In this document: piece after piece, positions 22,980 through 34,615 of the stretch | Position numbering within the stretch: position 1 is the first letter of the stretch | Layout: the number at the start of each line of letters is the position of its first letter | Origin: Elymus sibiricus | Taxonomy: Eukaryota > Streptophyta > Magnoliopsida > Poales > Poaceae | Direction: 5' to 3' | NCBI GenBank assembly: GCA_039707655.1 | Contig: CM077664.1 | Span: forward strand, 203,264,695-203,328,694 | DNA: 64,000 nt | Notes under the pieces: model-generated | Database searches by the model: none | Told to the model about the DNA's origin: nothing | What the model saw: only the letters and a program-made list of their open reading frames with translations | Position numbers and translations under genes: made by a program

Positions 22980-24041
22980 TGTAGGGCACGGGCCAAAGTG
23001 CCCCGATTTGTCCCGATGTTCATGAATTGGAGGTGGCTACGCGAAGAACACGAAGAACATGAAGAACAAGAGGGGGAAATCACAAGAGAAACACTCAAGA
23101 ACAAGTCCAATCACACATCCACTAGACTAACAAACAGACAAGATCCACAAGGTACATGAACAATCAAAGGGAAACAAGATACAAGGTAGAGTTCATCCCA
23201 AATCCAAGAGGAGATGAGGTCTTGATGATCTAGATAGATCCTTCCCTAAGAAGGGGTCTTGAATCCCGCGAGATCTTCTCCATCGAAGGTCTTGAACTCC
23301 AATGGAGTCTTCTCTCTCTCTCAAGAGGAATCCCACAAGGGGAGGTACATGAGCTAAGCTCCAATGTGTAGTTCTAATCTTAGCTATCCCTAGAATGGAG
23401 GTGGAGGTGGTCTATTTATAGTACAAGCCACGAAGTGGGGGTGGGAGAGAGATACATGGGCCTCAGGCCCGAAGCGGTGCGCAGGAGCCGGATGTCCGGG
23501 CTGATGGCCGTATGTCCGGCCCGACACGGGGTGCTGGATGTCCGGGCTGGTGGCCGGATGTCCGGCCTGGAGTTGATCGATCTTTGGTTGGCTTCGAAAG
23601 CCTCTCTGCCGGATTTCCGGGGGTGAGGCCGGATGTCCGGGAGATGGTGTGGCGCCGGATGTCCGGCCGCTGATGCCTTCAGCCGTCTGTTGGTGCAACT
23701 CTTGTGTGGCTGCACAGGCGCCGGATGTCCGGCCCCTGGCCCGGATGTTCGGCCGCTGTAGCTTCAACAACATTGTCTTCTTCTGTCGTTGCTTCCACGC
23801 TTCCCTCGCGGATGGTGTAGTTGTTCCTTGGCGCTTGCACTCCTCCTCAACATCCGTGAAGCTCCGGCAATACCTATGCATGCACACGGGAGAAGTTTCA
23901 AGTAGTATACCATCCTCGAAGGGGTCAAGTGAGCACGTGTAAAGGAGACGATTCACCTTTGTGTATGTGAATTAGATGTCGCACGTGTCACTTGCCAAAT
24001 GGACTCTTGACATGGTGATGTCCGTAGGATGCTCCGCATCA
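22980..24041 (-). repeat. 3' LTR of a minus-strand retrotransposon with palindrome array
   Basis: The plus-strand left end is TGTAGGGCACGGG and the right end CCGCATCA, giving TG...CA borders. On the minus strand it starts TGATGCGGAGCATCC just after a polypurine tract. The centre (23488-23752) holds about nine copies of CCGGATGTCCGG-like palindromes. The partner LTR is absent from the window. Confidence 0.65.
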
Positions 24042-24060
24042 TCCCCTCCCCCTTGGGAAA
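24042..24060 (-). other. Polypurine tract of the minus-strand element
   Basis: On the minus strand the sequence is TTTCCCAAGGGGGAGGGGA, abutting the LTR start. Confidence 0.65.
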
Positions 24061-24258
24061 GATCCGTCCTCGAATCAAAATCAAAATCACCATGGGAAGA
24101 GATGTCGTCGCTGTGTAGAAGTGGACGATCACCAAGCATTCATCATCTTGAAGCTCAAAATGGGCACTCTCCAATGTCGCACCGTCTTGTGATTCCTTCA
24201 AAAGGAGCAAGAACAACAAACACTTGGAAAAAGAAATGAGGTTAGCGTTAGTGCAAAA

Positions 24259-26204
24259 TCAAGCATTCAAGTGGTGATTCACCCAACAAGTGTCGTCGTC
24301 ATGCATAACATATGATGTGACAAAGGATTGTGACATGGCATTGAAGCATATAATTTGAGCACAATCAAGATCATCATGGAAACAAGCATGCCAATGGGAG
24401 GTAGAGATGCTAATATGTGTGATAAGAGAACAAGCATCTACCCCAAGGTCATAGCAAGTATGCACAAAGTGCTCAACAAAAGGTCTATGGTAGGCATATG
24501 AATCATTCGCAACACCACAGGAAATGAGACGTCTAAACACATGAGTCGAGCGCAAGACAATCCAAGCATAATGTGCATATGGTGTAGTGAAGATAGTGTG
24601 GCACTCAACACAATAGAAAGAGCAATTGTTCATCATGTGTGAGGCAATCAAGTCAAGCATGTAGCAATCAATGTGACATGGCATATGTGAAGAAATGACA
24701 TTGTTGCAACCAAACATATAGGAATAGCATATAATCAACAAGTTGGGTGCAACACACAAGGTATATATGTCATAAGGCAAGGCAATGTGGCAATCATGAG
24801 TGAAAGAAATATCTCTATCATGTGTGAAATGTGTCATGGTGCAAGCAACTCATGAAGTATGATCCACAATATTCATGCTCATGGTTTTGGGGTTCTTGAA
24901 AGAGAAGGATATCACATCAAAAGCATGTCCTTGTGCGTCCTTCACAATGCCGAAGTGGTAGCAACTGCGTCGTAGAAGTGCGTCGGTCGAAAGTGGCTCG
25001 CTCTCAAGAGCTCGAATGGTCAACTCACGTGAAGTTGACATGGGGTCGAACGATCCTACACATGCACACATCAAAGCAAAGAACGTATGTGCATGGTAGA
25101 TAAACACATCATCCATCATGATGGTTCTCTTCTCTTGCACATAACCATTAATAGCAAAAGTGCATGAATAATATGATGCAACAATGGATAAATTCATGGC
25201 ACTAGGCATATGGTGCAAAGAAGGAAGACAAGCATGCTTCACATGAAAGGTGGAAAAGCTCCAAATATATGGGAGAAATCTATGGGGGCAATCTCATTAG
25301 CAAGACTAAAATCATTGTTGCACTCAATACATGGCAAATCATCTAGCATGAGAGAGGCAACATATGGAGATATATGACAACATGTAATATCAATCATGTG
25401 CGAAGCATGGTAATAGGTGCTATCAACCACATGAAACGAGCAAGTATGAATCATCGGTGATGCAACATAGGCAAGCGTAGCAATCATGTCGTGCAAACTA
25501 GTAGTGCGAAGATGCAACATACTAGAGGAAATCATGGCAATCATGTCATGTGAGCAAATAGTAGATATAGGCATAGATAATGCGCATAACATATCGCAAC
25601 CAAGACAAATAATGGGGCAAGTATCATAGGAATGGGCCAACAAGAATGGAACATGGCAATAACAATCAATATCTCCACCAAGCTTGCAAATACACATATA
25701 AGTACTAGAATCAAGGATCATGTGAAATGCAAAGCATGGGTCACAAGTGCATGGTAAAGGCATAGGAGTGAGCATATCATGCAAATTGAACATGGCTATA
25801 TGGGCAAAGGATATATAATGGACAATAACCCATAACCATGTGAGGGCCATGTAGAAGAAATGCGTGAAGGCTCGTCGCGAAGAGGGCGGGTGGAGGGTAC
25901 TAACTCCAATGTGGCGCACGTCTTCATTGCTCTCTAGAGCTCGTTTCGTCAACTCGTGCGCCTGCGAGGTTGACGAGGAAACATGTGTACCTACACAACA
26001 AGGGAACAAACGAAAGAAAGAGTGTGCATGGTAAATGTACACATCATCCATCATGATGTGTATGTGCACGTTAGAGTTAGCACAAAACAAGCAATGCTCA
26101 AAGAAATTTGAGGCACGATATAAGAACATGTCATCCATCATGAAAGAATAGTTTTTATGTATAACACGATGGGGACACAAATTGAGCATGCAAGTATATG
26201 GCAC
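24259..26204 (-). pseudogene. His/Cys/Met-rich interior of the minus-strand retroelement
   Basis: Three consecutive minus-strand open stretches (26204-25239, 25242-24850, 24837-24259) encode unusual peptides dominated by His, Cys, Met, Ser, Ile and Tyr. No known domain is seen: no zinc knuckle, DDE or YXDD. A module with MDDV(Y/F)IYHAH(S/T)FF, CVG and ELT(K/I)RALES appears twice, about 0.9 kb apart, with a third partial copy (MMDDMFLYRA) near 26140. Whether this is a real protein or an AT-poor non-coding repeat that happens to stay open is not clear. Position upstream of a polypurine tract and LTR shows it is the interior of an LTR element, lacking pol here. Confidence 0.4.
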
Positions 26205-27473
26205 TGATGACCCACAAGTATAGGGGATCAATCGTAGTCCTTTTGATAAGTAAGAGTGTTGAACCCAACGAGGAGCAGAAGGAAATGATAAGCAGTTTCA
26301 GCAAGGTATTCTCTGCAAGTACTGAAAGTAGCGGTAACAGATAGTTTGATAGCAAGATAATTCGTAACAAGTAACAAGTAAAAAGTGTAACAAAAGTGCA
26401 GCAAGGTGGCCCAATCCTTTTTATAGCAAAGGACAAGTCGGAACGAACTCTTATAATAAGCAAAGCGTTCTCGAGGACACATGGGAATTCTCATCTAGTC
26501 ACTTTCATCATGTTTATTTGATTCGCGTTAGCTACTTTGATAATTTGATATGTGGGTGGACCGGTGCTTGGGTGCTGTTCTTACTTGAACAAGCCTCCCA
26601 CTTATGATTACCGCCTCCCGCAAGCATCCGCAATTACGAAAGAAGAATTAAGATAAATCTAACCATAGCTTGAAACATATGGATCCAAATTAGCCCCTTA
26701 CGGAATAGCTCACAAACTAGGGTCTAAGCTTCTGTCACTCTAGCAACCCATCATCTAATTACTACTCCATAATGCCTTCCCTTAGGCCCAAATATGGTGA
26801 AGTGTCATGTAGTCGACGTTCACACGACACCACTAAAGGAAGCAACAACATACACATCATCAAAATATCGAACGAATACCAAATTCACATGATTACTTAT
26901 AACCAGACTTCTCCCATGTCCTCAAGAACAAAAGTAACTACTCACAAATCATATTCATGTTCAAGATCAGAGGGGTATTGTATAGCATCAAGGATCTGAA
27001 CATATAATCTTCCACCAAATAAACCAACTTGCATCAACTACGAGATGTAATCAACACTACTAGCAACCCATAGGTACCAATCTGAGGTTTTGAGACAAAG
27101 ATTGAATACAAGAGATAAACTAGGGTTTGAGATGAGATGGTGCTGGTGAAGATGTTGATGGAGATTGGTCCTCCCACGATGAGAGGATCGTTGGTGATGT
27201 CGATGGCTTCGATTTCCCCCTCCCGGAGGGAAGTTTCCCCGGCGGAATCGCTCCGCCGGAGAGCAAAAGTGCTCCTGCCCAGGTTCCACCTCGAGACGGC
27301 GGCGCTTCGTCCCGAAAGTCTTCTCTTGATTTTTTCTAGGGAAAATAGCATCTTATAGGAGAATATGGGCCTCGGAGGCCTGCCAGGGGCCCCACAAGCT
27401 CGGGGGGCGCGCCCCCAGGCTTGTGGCTTCCTGGTGGGTCCCCTCCTGGTATTTCTTCCGCCAATATTTTTTA
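26205..27473 (-). repeat. Truncated LTR of a Triticeae gypsy element
   Basis: On the minus strand it ends GATCCCCTATACTTGTGGG followed by TCATCA, an LTR 3' end that I recognise as common in Triticeae gypsy elements. Upstream it contains the typical leader with CTCCGGCGGAGCG and a GC-rich block (27380-27440). The 5' part is cut at about 27473 where the Mutator-like sequence begins. No partner LTR is present. Confidence 0.6.
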
Positions 27474-30400
27474 GGGATTTCTATTTCTGTGCCCCTCGTT
27501 GCTTAGTTGTGCTAAGTTTTGCCCAGCACAACTATTTTTGCTCACTTTTGCCCTCCCCCTTCTACCACCAGCTCACAAAAGCCCGAACGTTGCACTGCCG
27601 TCCGGTCAAAGCGTTTGACCGTTACCTCCCGACTAGTTTTTTGGTCTCCTCGTATCTAGTGGGGCCGCCTGATATCCTGACAGGTGGGGCGGAGGCAGCT
27701 TACTGCAGGTGGGTCTCTCTCTTACCTCATTTCGAACAGCCAGTACCCGAGCCGTTCCCCACATCGCCGCCACCGCCACCGCTGGACCATCCGCCGATAG
27801 CTGGCGGGGCGGCCATAGAAAGGCTGCACCGCCCGGCCCCCACCAACCCCTACCTACCCAGCCCACCACCGTCGCCCAATCTGGCCTGCAATCGATAGGA
27901 ACCCTCGCCCACAGTGCACTGATCCGCCGCGTTTTGTGCCCCAGGCTTGTAGTGGTTCGAGGGGATCTAGAGGGTGGACCTGCGGCAGCAGCTTGAGCTG
28001 CAATGTTGATGGACACCGACGTCCGTCCCATGAACCGTGGGGAGGATTGGGTCAAACCAGGAGCAGAAGGGAACTCATGGATTCCGGCTGGGTAAGCCTC
28101 GAACCCCTTTGCAATGTGTGATCTAACTCCTAGCATTTGACCAATGGGCACGTGAATTGTTGCCTATTTGACTAAATTATTGCCTACCTAACTGTAGGAT
28201 TGATCGAGCGCTTGCCTTTTGGCTCGCAGCTAGAATGGAAACTAGCATCCTGCGAGGTACAAAAGCGCATCGTTTGTCTGGATTTTGGTATCCAAAGGTG
28301 GTAGAAACAATTATTTTGTTTAAAGATTTATGCAAATCCCTCTATTCTGATTATCCCTGGAGCCAAGCCGATGCCGTTGAACTAAAATATTTCGATAGTA
28401 GTGAGCAAAAATTTGTGCCACTAACTTGCGACGAGCATGTAGAAATTCCTTTTGCTATGAATGCTCCCAGCCGTTTAGAAAAAATTCAAATCGACGTGCT
28501 CCAGCCTCCAAAAAATTTGGAAAAGGGAAAGGGTGCGGCCCCTGATAACTCTGCTAATAGTGAAGGCCCCGCACTCCTCGTAGGTCAGGACCGGCTAAAC
28601 CTACTGCCAGTGAAAGCCAGGCGAGTGCTGCAGTGGGTGTTGAAGATGATGCATAGCCTGGCGAGGTAGTGCCTCGAAACGATGACAAGGATGAGAGGAT
28701 GTACCCTAAATTGGTTGATGAATTCAGCAAACAAGCAATGGAGGACGAATACCAGGAGGAGCCAAGCAGCCTTGCTACATTTGATGACACTGATGATGAA
28801 GAGAAGGAAGAGAATGCTGACATGTTGGTGCCAGAAGAATACGATGGTGAGGACATGCCAACAATTGAGTGGGACAGGAACGATCCTAAGCTTACTCCAG
28901 GAACAATATTCGAATCGATGATGGACTGTCGGAATGCACTGACTACATACTGCATTCTCACTCAAAGTGATTTTGTGATTGACAAGAGTGAACCCAGAAG
29001 GTTGACGGTTCACTGTCCATATGAGAGATGTAGGTTGAGGTTGCATGCCTCCCATATGCGTACAAGTAAATATATTCAGGTATTTAATTTGGGATTGCAC
29101 AGGACATTAGTTTCAGTGATGTTTGATCCCTTTTGTTTGATACACTTGTTTCATTGATTTTCAGGTCAAACTGAACCCACACAAGCACACTTGCCCACCT
29201 GGAGCGGGGAAGGCCCAAACATCAAAATTAGCAAAAACTAGGTGGGTGGAAGATGCAATCATGGATATGCTAAGAGATACACCAACACTTGGTCCTACAA
29301 CACTACACAAGTTGTTGTTTGACAAGTATAAGATGAACATACCATACATGAGGATTTTTTATGCAAAGGCAATGGCTCTTGACAGAATTAATGGTCCATG
29401 GAATGAAAGTTTTGCTTTGTTGTACACCTACAAAGCTGAAGTGGAGATGGCAAGTCCAGGCAGTGTTGTAGAGCTTGACAAGCATACTGTACAGTACAAA
29501 ATTAGGGGGAAGAGATTTGAGAAGGAATGTTTCAGGAGGGCTTTTTTGTTTGTTTCAAGGCTTGCTGGAAGGGGTTTTTGGACGGTTGCAGGCCTTATTT
29601 GGCTGTGGATGCAACATCTTTGAATGAAAGATTTAGGGGACAACTAGTAGCTGCTTGTGCAGTTGATGCACACAACTGGCTTTTTCCAGTGGCATATGGT
29701 GTGTTGGAGATGGAGTCGGAGGAAAGTTGGGTGTGGTTTTTGAAGAATTTGCGCAACATTATAGGGCAGCCACCAGGATTGGCTATACACACAAATACTT
29801 GCAAGGGTTTAGAGACTGCGGTAGGTGTAGTTTTCCCTGGAGTTGAGCATAGGGAATGTATGAGACACCTTGCTACTAATTTTACAAAGAAATCCAGGGG
29901 TAAAGTGTATGATGAGAACCTATGACCAGCATCATACACTTGCAGCTTGAGGAAACATGAGCACCACTTGAGAGTTTTGTATGCTGAAAATCCTGCTGTG
30001 CGGGAATACATGGAAGAGCATCATGGAATGATGTGGTCAAGAAGCAAATTCAATGAAATATGCAAGGTAGACTATGTGACCAATAACCTTGCCGAGTGTT
30101 TCAATTCAAAAATTAAGTCAGTGAAAGGGCTTATGTTGTGGCAAGCATTTGACAAGATTAGGCAGATGATCATGATAAATATGGATTTGCGTAGAAGAAT
30201 TGCAGATACACAATATGTTGGCCATGTCATAATCCCGTCTGTGATAAAGGCATTGCATGCTTGGGCAAGAGGATTGAGGATGAAATGCATTAGACGATCA
30301 ATACACGAGGTAGAGGTAACATATACTGACACTAAAACAGGGAATGGAGGTACCCAGTGGATTTAAGTAGTAAGACATGCAGCTGTAGACAATGGCAGAT

Positions 30401-31378
30401 CCGTGGGCAGCCATGCATACATGCCCTGTTTTTCATGACACTCATCGGGGGTGAAATTGGTGAGGTTGATCAGTATGTGTCTGAATACTTCTCTGTTGCT
30501 AAGTTTAAGGCAACATATGCTGAGAACGTGCCTGCATTGTTGGGAAAAGACCAATGGACCATCATCGATCCAGGTTTTAAGCTTCACGCTCCAGTTTTAG
30601 TTAGACCACCAGGAAGGCCGAGGAAGAACATGATAAGATCAAGTGCAGAGGGAGGTACACGTAGGAGGCGCAAGTGCAAAAGATGTGGAGGACTAGGCCA
30701 CATTGCTAGGATTTGTACCAATCCAGTGGATCCATCATTTGGAGAGGATGATCAGTGGGGCGCCAAAAATGTAGAGGATCATGAAGCGCTAGAAGAAGGG
30801 GCAGAATGACAAGCAGCTATAGAACAACTAGAAAAACTAGAACAAACACAACTCGAGCCACTTGAGCCACTTGAGCCACCTGAGCTTTCGTTGGTTGCAA
30901 GTACAGCTTGGTATGTGTGCCTTCTCTTTATGCATTTGTTCTCATTTTTTTAAGGGAAATAAATTTTAATGTTCTCTCTATCAACAGCTCTAGGATAAGC
31001 ACACAGAAGAATATAACAAAGGCAAAGAAAGGGACTAAAAGGAACATAGCACAAGTTGATTTGACATCAACTGAAGGTGAACCAACTGTTGAAGCCACAT
31101 CTGATGATGACTTTCAAAGAATGGCTCTCGATGGTTTTCAAGAGCTAGAAGCCGAAGAAATATCAGTTCAACCTGTGGCACCTGAAGCTGTTTGCCCATT
31201 GGCCATCACATGTTCTGTTACTGGAAGCACTCCTTCACCACCTCCACCGCCAGAACCTGTTGTGAAGACCAAAAGAACAAAGTCAGTGAACCTACCCAGT
31301 AACCCAGCAAGGAACACAAGGAGCAAGGTGGTGAATCCAGCAAGAAACACAAGGAGCCAGAAAAGGATTGGAATTTGA
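27474..31378 (+). mobile_element. Mutator-like element (MULE), transposase section
   Basis: The left end is proposed at GGGATTTCTATTTCTGTGCC (27474), because retrotransposon LTR sequence stops there and MULE ends often begin with GGG. A GC-rich promoter-like region, a probable 5' leader with an intron (donor near 28091, acceptor near 28198) and the transposase follow. I could not find the matching inverted terminal repeat to the right, so the right end is unknown. The GRF-type gene and the coiled-coil gene further right may or may not be part of the same element. Confidence 0.6.
28235..31378 (+). pseudogene. Mutator-like (MULE) transposase, several lesions
   Basis: Domain order: a PB1-like region (VELKYFDSSEQKFVPLTCDE), an acidic linker, the MuDR DNA-binding domain (PGTIFESMMDCRNALTTYC ... 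VHCPYERCRLRLHAS), the MULE transposase core (YLAVDATSLNERFRGQL ... EHRECMRHLATNF ... NLAECFNSKI), a SWIM finger (CSCRQWQIRGQPCIHAL) and a CCHC knuckle (CKRCGGLGHIARIC). Introns are likely at 29080-29164 and 30911-30988. The last exon (30989-31378) is Pro/Thr-rich with NPARNTRS repeats. Lesions: frame change near 28580, TAG near 28657, frame change near 29530, TGA at 29923 (from TGG), frame change near 30340, and TGA near 30807. The second catalytic Asp of the DDE triad reads Asn (29794-29796). Not functional as read. Confidence 0.85.
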
Positions 31379-32219
31379 GTTTGAACTTTGAAATGGTGTG
31401 AAATTGAGTTTGAACTTTGAAATGATGTGAACTTGAGCTTGAACTTTGTAATGTGTGTACCATTCGATGTTCTGAACTTGAGTTTGAACTTTGTAATGTT
31501 GTGAATTTGGATTTCAGTAGGAACAATTTGATATTTGTCATTTTGTGTGATGTAATGCTACTTTTGTGAAGTACTTTGAAGACGTCTATTTTGTAAAGTA
31601 CTTTGAAGACGTCTCTTTTGTGAAGTACTTTGAAGACGTCTCGTTTGGGGCATGAAAAATGTGCTCCAAATGAGCTCCAAAGCTAGGATAGACAGCCCCA
31701 TTTCTAAGCAATTTGTTTTTGACCTTCTCTAAATGAGCTAAAAAAAACCTTAACATCTAGTTTGCAAATATAGGGTCCATGCCCAATATGGGACCGTTTG
31801 GACAAACTATGCTATGTTTAACCCTAAACCCTAGCTCATTTCCCTTGAATACCATGCAACCTTGTTGGTGATAGCTAAGTTATGTGAAGGGAATTTCATG
31901 AAAATATCCATAGACGTGGTTTCTTATTTTTCCTAGCAACCTAGTAACATAAAACAATGATGTGCGCAAGTTTCATATTTTTCTGATTTTTTTAAATTAG
32001 TTATGCTCAACCCTAATCACTGAAACCCTCTAAAACCCCCTCAAAACTCCTCTCGAAACCCCTCAAACCCCTCTCAAAACCCCACACCATCCGAGCCATT
32101 GGATCGCTGTTCAGGGACGGTTTGGATCAGGCCCTAGGGTTAGACATGGTCGATCCGCTAGAGGTGACCTGATTGGCTGGATTCGGTCGGGTGTTCTGTG
32201 GCCCACATGGCAGCTACAG
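31379..32219. other. Spacer with tandem repeats
   Basis: No gene. It holds imperfect repeats of TTGAACTTTGAAATG (31380-31510), a 27-bp triplicate (31562-31642), and CCCTAAAC/AAACCCC-rich text near 32030-32090. Confidence 0.5.
31562..31642. repeat. 27-bp tandem triplicate
   Basis: Three units of TTTTGTGAAGTACTTTGAAG plus ACGTCTC, starting at 31562, 31589 and 31616, with one or two substitutions. Confidence 0.9.
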
Positions 32220-32385
32220 AAGAGGGACAAGCCACTTAATCTCACTCGCATTGCCGCATCTCCCCCTTTCCCCCTCTCAACTCGAACCCTAAATCCCGGT
32301 CGGCGACGGTGAGTTCAACCTCCTCCTCACCCCCCGTCCTCCTCGCCGCCTCGTGTCTGCTGCACGGATCTGGACGGATCTGGGT

Positions 32386-32456
32386 GGGGCATCGCGGTGA
32401 GGATCTCCACGGATCTGAGCGGGGCGTCGCGGTGAGGATCTCCACGGATCTGAGCG
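32386..32456. repeat. 35-bp tandem duplication
   Basis: Units start at 32386 and 32421, each containing TCGCGGTGAGGATCTCCACG and GATCTGAGC. Confidence 0.9.
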
Positions 32457-32483
32457 TTTGGCGCCGGTAAGAACGTTAGAGTA

Positions 32484-32580
32484 TTTTTCACCAATGCCAC
32501 TGCGCATTGAGCTAGTTTTTCACAAATGCCACTGCACATTGAGCTAGTTTTTCACCACCGCTACTATTACACATTGAGCT
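32484..32580. repeat. 32-bp tandem triplicate in a leader intron
   Basis: Units start at 32484, 32516 and 32548 with TTTTTCAC-AATGCCACTG and CATTGAGCTAG; the third is more diverged. Confidence 0.88.
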
Positions 32581-32824
32581 GCTCCATGATCTGCTTTATG
32601 ACCATTGACATTTTTGTTTAATTACATAAGTCTGCACAGAGTCAGGACATGTCTAGTTCTAGCATCAACAACACTACATGGTACATCCACGAGGAATCCT
32701 CCTCTTCCCCAATACCGTACAGAGAAAAGCCGCTGCAGTATTGGCCAGATATACCTTGTTGGTGCAAGGAGAAGGCTTGCAGGTGGATTTCTTGGAGCGA
32801 TTCCATCCCAGGACGGAGGTATTA

Positions 32825-34395
32825 TGATACGTCTCCAACGTATCTATAATTTTTGATTGTTCCATGCTATTATATTATCAATCTTGGATGTTTTTATATA
32901 CATTTACAGCAATTATATATCATTTTTGGAGACTAACCTATTAACTCAGTGCCCAGTGCCAGTTGCTGTTTTCTGCCCTGTTTTTGTTTTACAGAAAATC
33001 AATACCAAACGAAGTCCAAATGCCATGAAACTTTTTGGATATTTTTTCTGGACATATACAATACTAGAAGCTTCGGGAGAAGACCAGACGCCAGAGGAGG
33101 TGGCCATGAGCCACCAGGGCACGCCTGGGGGGGGGGGGGGGCAGGCGCGCCCTGGTGCCTCGTGGGCCCACCCCAGCTCCGTTTGACCTAATTCCACCAC
33201 TATAAATTCAGGAAAAATCAGAAACCCTCAAGGGAGTCCACGGAATACTTTTTCCGCCGCCGCAAGTTTCTGTTCTCGAGAGATCCCATCTGGAGGCCTT
33301 CTCCGGTACTCCGCCGGAGGGGGAATCGATCACGGAGGGGCTCTACATCAACCTTGCTGCCCTTCCGATGATGCGTGAGTAGTTTACCATAGACCTTCGG
33401 GTCCATAGGTAGTAGCTAGATGGCTTCTTCTCTCTTTTTGATCTTCAATACAATGTTCTCCTCGATGTTCTTGAAGTTCTATCCGATGTAATCACTTTTT
33501 GCGGTGTGTTTGTTGGGATCCGATGAATTGTGAGTTTATGATCAGATTATCCATGAATATTATTTGAGTCTTCTCTGATCTCTTTTATGCATGATTATTA
33601 TAGCTTCATATTTCTTCTCCGATCTATTGATTTGGTTTGGCCAACTAGATTGATTTATCTTGCCATGGGAAGAGGTGCTTTCTAATGAGTTCGATCTTGC
33701 GGTGCTTAATCCCAGTGACAGAAAGGGACATGACACGTATGTATCGTTGCTATTAAGGGTAAAAAGATGGGGTTTATTCATACGTGAGTTTATCTTGTCT
33801 ACATCATGTCATCGTTCTTAAGGCGTTACTCCGTTCTTTATGGACTTAATACACTAGATGCATGCTGGATAGCGGTCGATGTGTGGAGTAATAGTAGTAG
33901 ATGCAGGCAGGAGTCAGTCTACTTGTCTCGGACGTGATTCCTATATACATGATCATTGCCTTGGATATCGTCATGATTATTTGCTTTTCTATCAATTGCC
34001 CAACAGTAATTTGTCTACCCACCGTATGCTATTTCCTCGAGAGAAGCCTCTAGTGAAAACTATGGCCCCTGGGTCTATCTAAATCATATTACTAAAACCC
34101 TAAAAATATTGCTGCCATTTTCTTTTATTTATTTTATTTTGTATTTTTGTTTCAATCTATCAATCTATCACATACAATTTAATCTTGCAATTGACCGCCG
34201 AGGGATTGACAACCCCTCATTTGCGTTGGGTGCAAGGATTTGTTGTTTGTGTGCAGGTGCTGCTAACGAGGTGTTGCGTGTTTCTCCTACTGGTTCGATA
34301 ACCTTGGTTTCATAACTGAGGGAAATACTTATCTCTACTGTGCTGCATCATCCCTTCCTCTTCGGGGAAAATACCAACGCAAGCTACAAGTAGCA
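32825..34395 (+). repeat. 5' LTR of the Sabrina-like element
   Basis: Starts TGATACGTCTCCAACGTATC and ends CTACAAGTAGCA. It contains a G-homopolymer run near 33128-33141. Confidence 0.95.
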
Positions 34396-34406
34396 GGAAG
34401 AATTTC

Positions 34407-34424
34407 TGGCGCCGTTGCCGGGGA
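34407..34424 (+). other. Primer-binding site (Asp-tRNA type)
   Basis: TGGCGCCGTTGCCGGGGA lies 11 bases after the LTR, as in Athila-type elements. Confidence 0.88.
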
Positions 34425-34615
34425 GACATCATCAACATCTATCAAGTACCTTTGCATAAACTCTCATCTCCTTGCATTTATTTTATTTGCCATTTGCCTC
34501 TCATTTTCATCTCCCCCACTTCTAAAACGTTTTTACAAAAATGCAAAAATATTTTTCGTTTGCCTTTTTCTTGTTTGCTTGTTTGCTTGCTTGTTTACTT
34601 GTTTGTGTAGCCACG

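Larger units (their letters stand above)
32220..32648 (+). promoter_or_regulatory. Leader exon and intron of the GRF-type gene
   Basis: A GC-rich, pyrimidine-rich leader (from about 32220) ends at 32466 before a GTAAG donor. The acceptor TCTGCACAG ends at 32639, nine bases before the ATG. Two tandem repeats lie here: a 35-bp duplication (32386-32456) and a 32-bp triplicate inside the intron (32484-32580). Confidence 0.5.

Noticed and set aside
27365..27898. A 177-codon plus-strand open frame across the LTR/MULE border
   Set aside because: It crosses the boundary of two unrelated elements and is Pro-rich low complexity.
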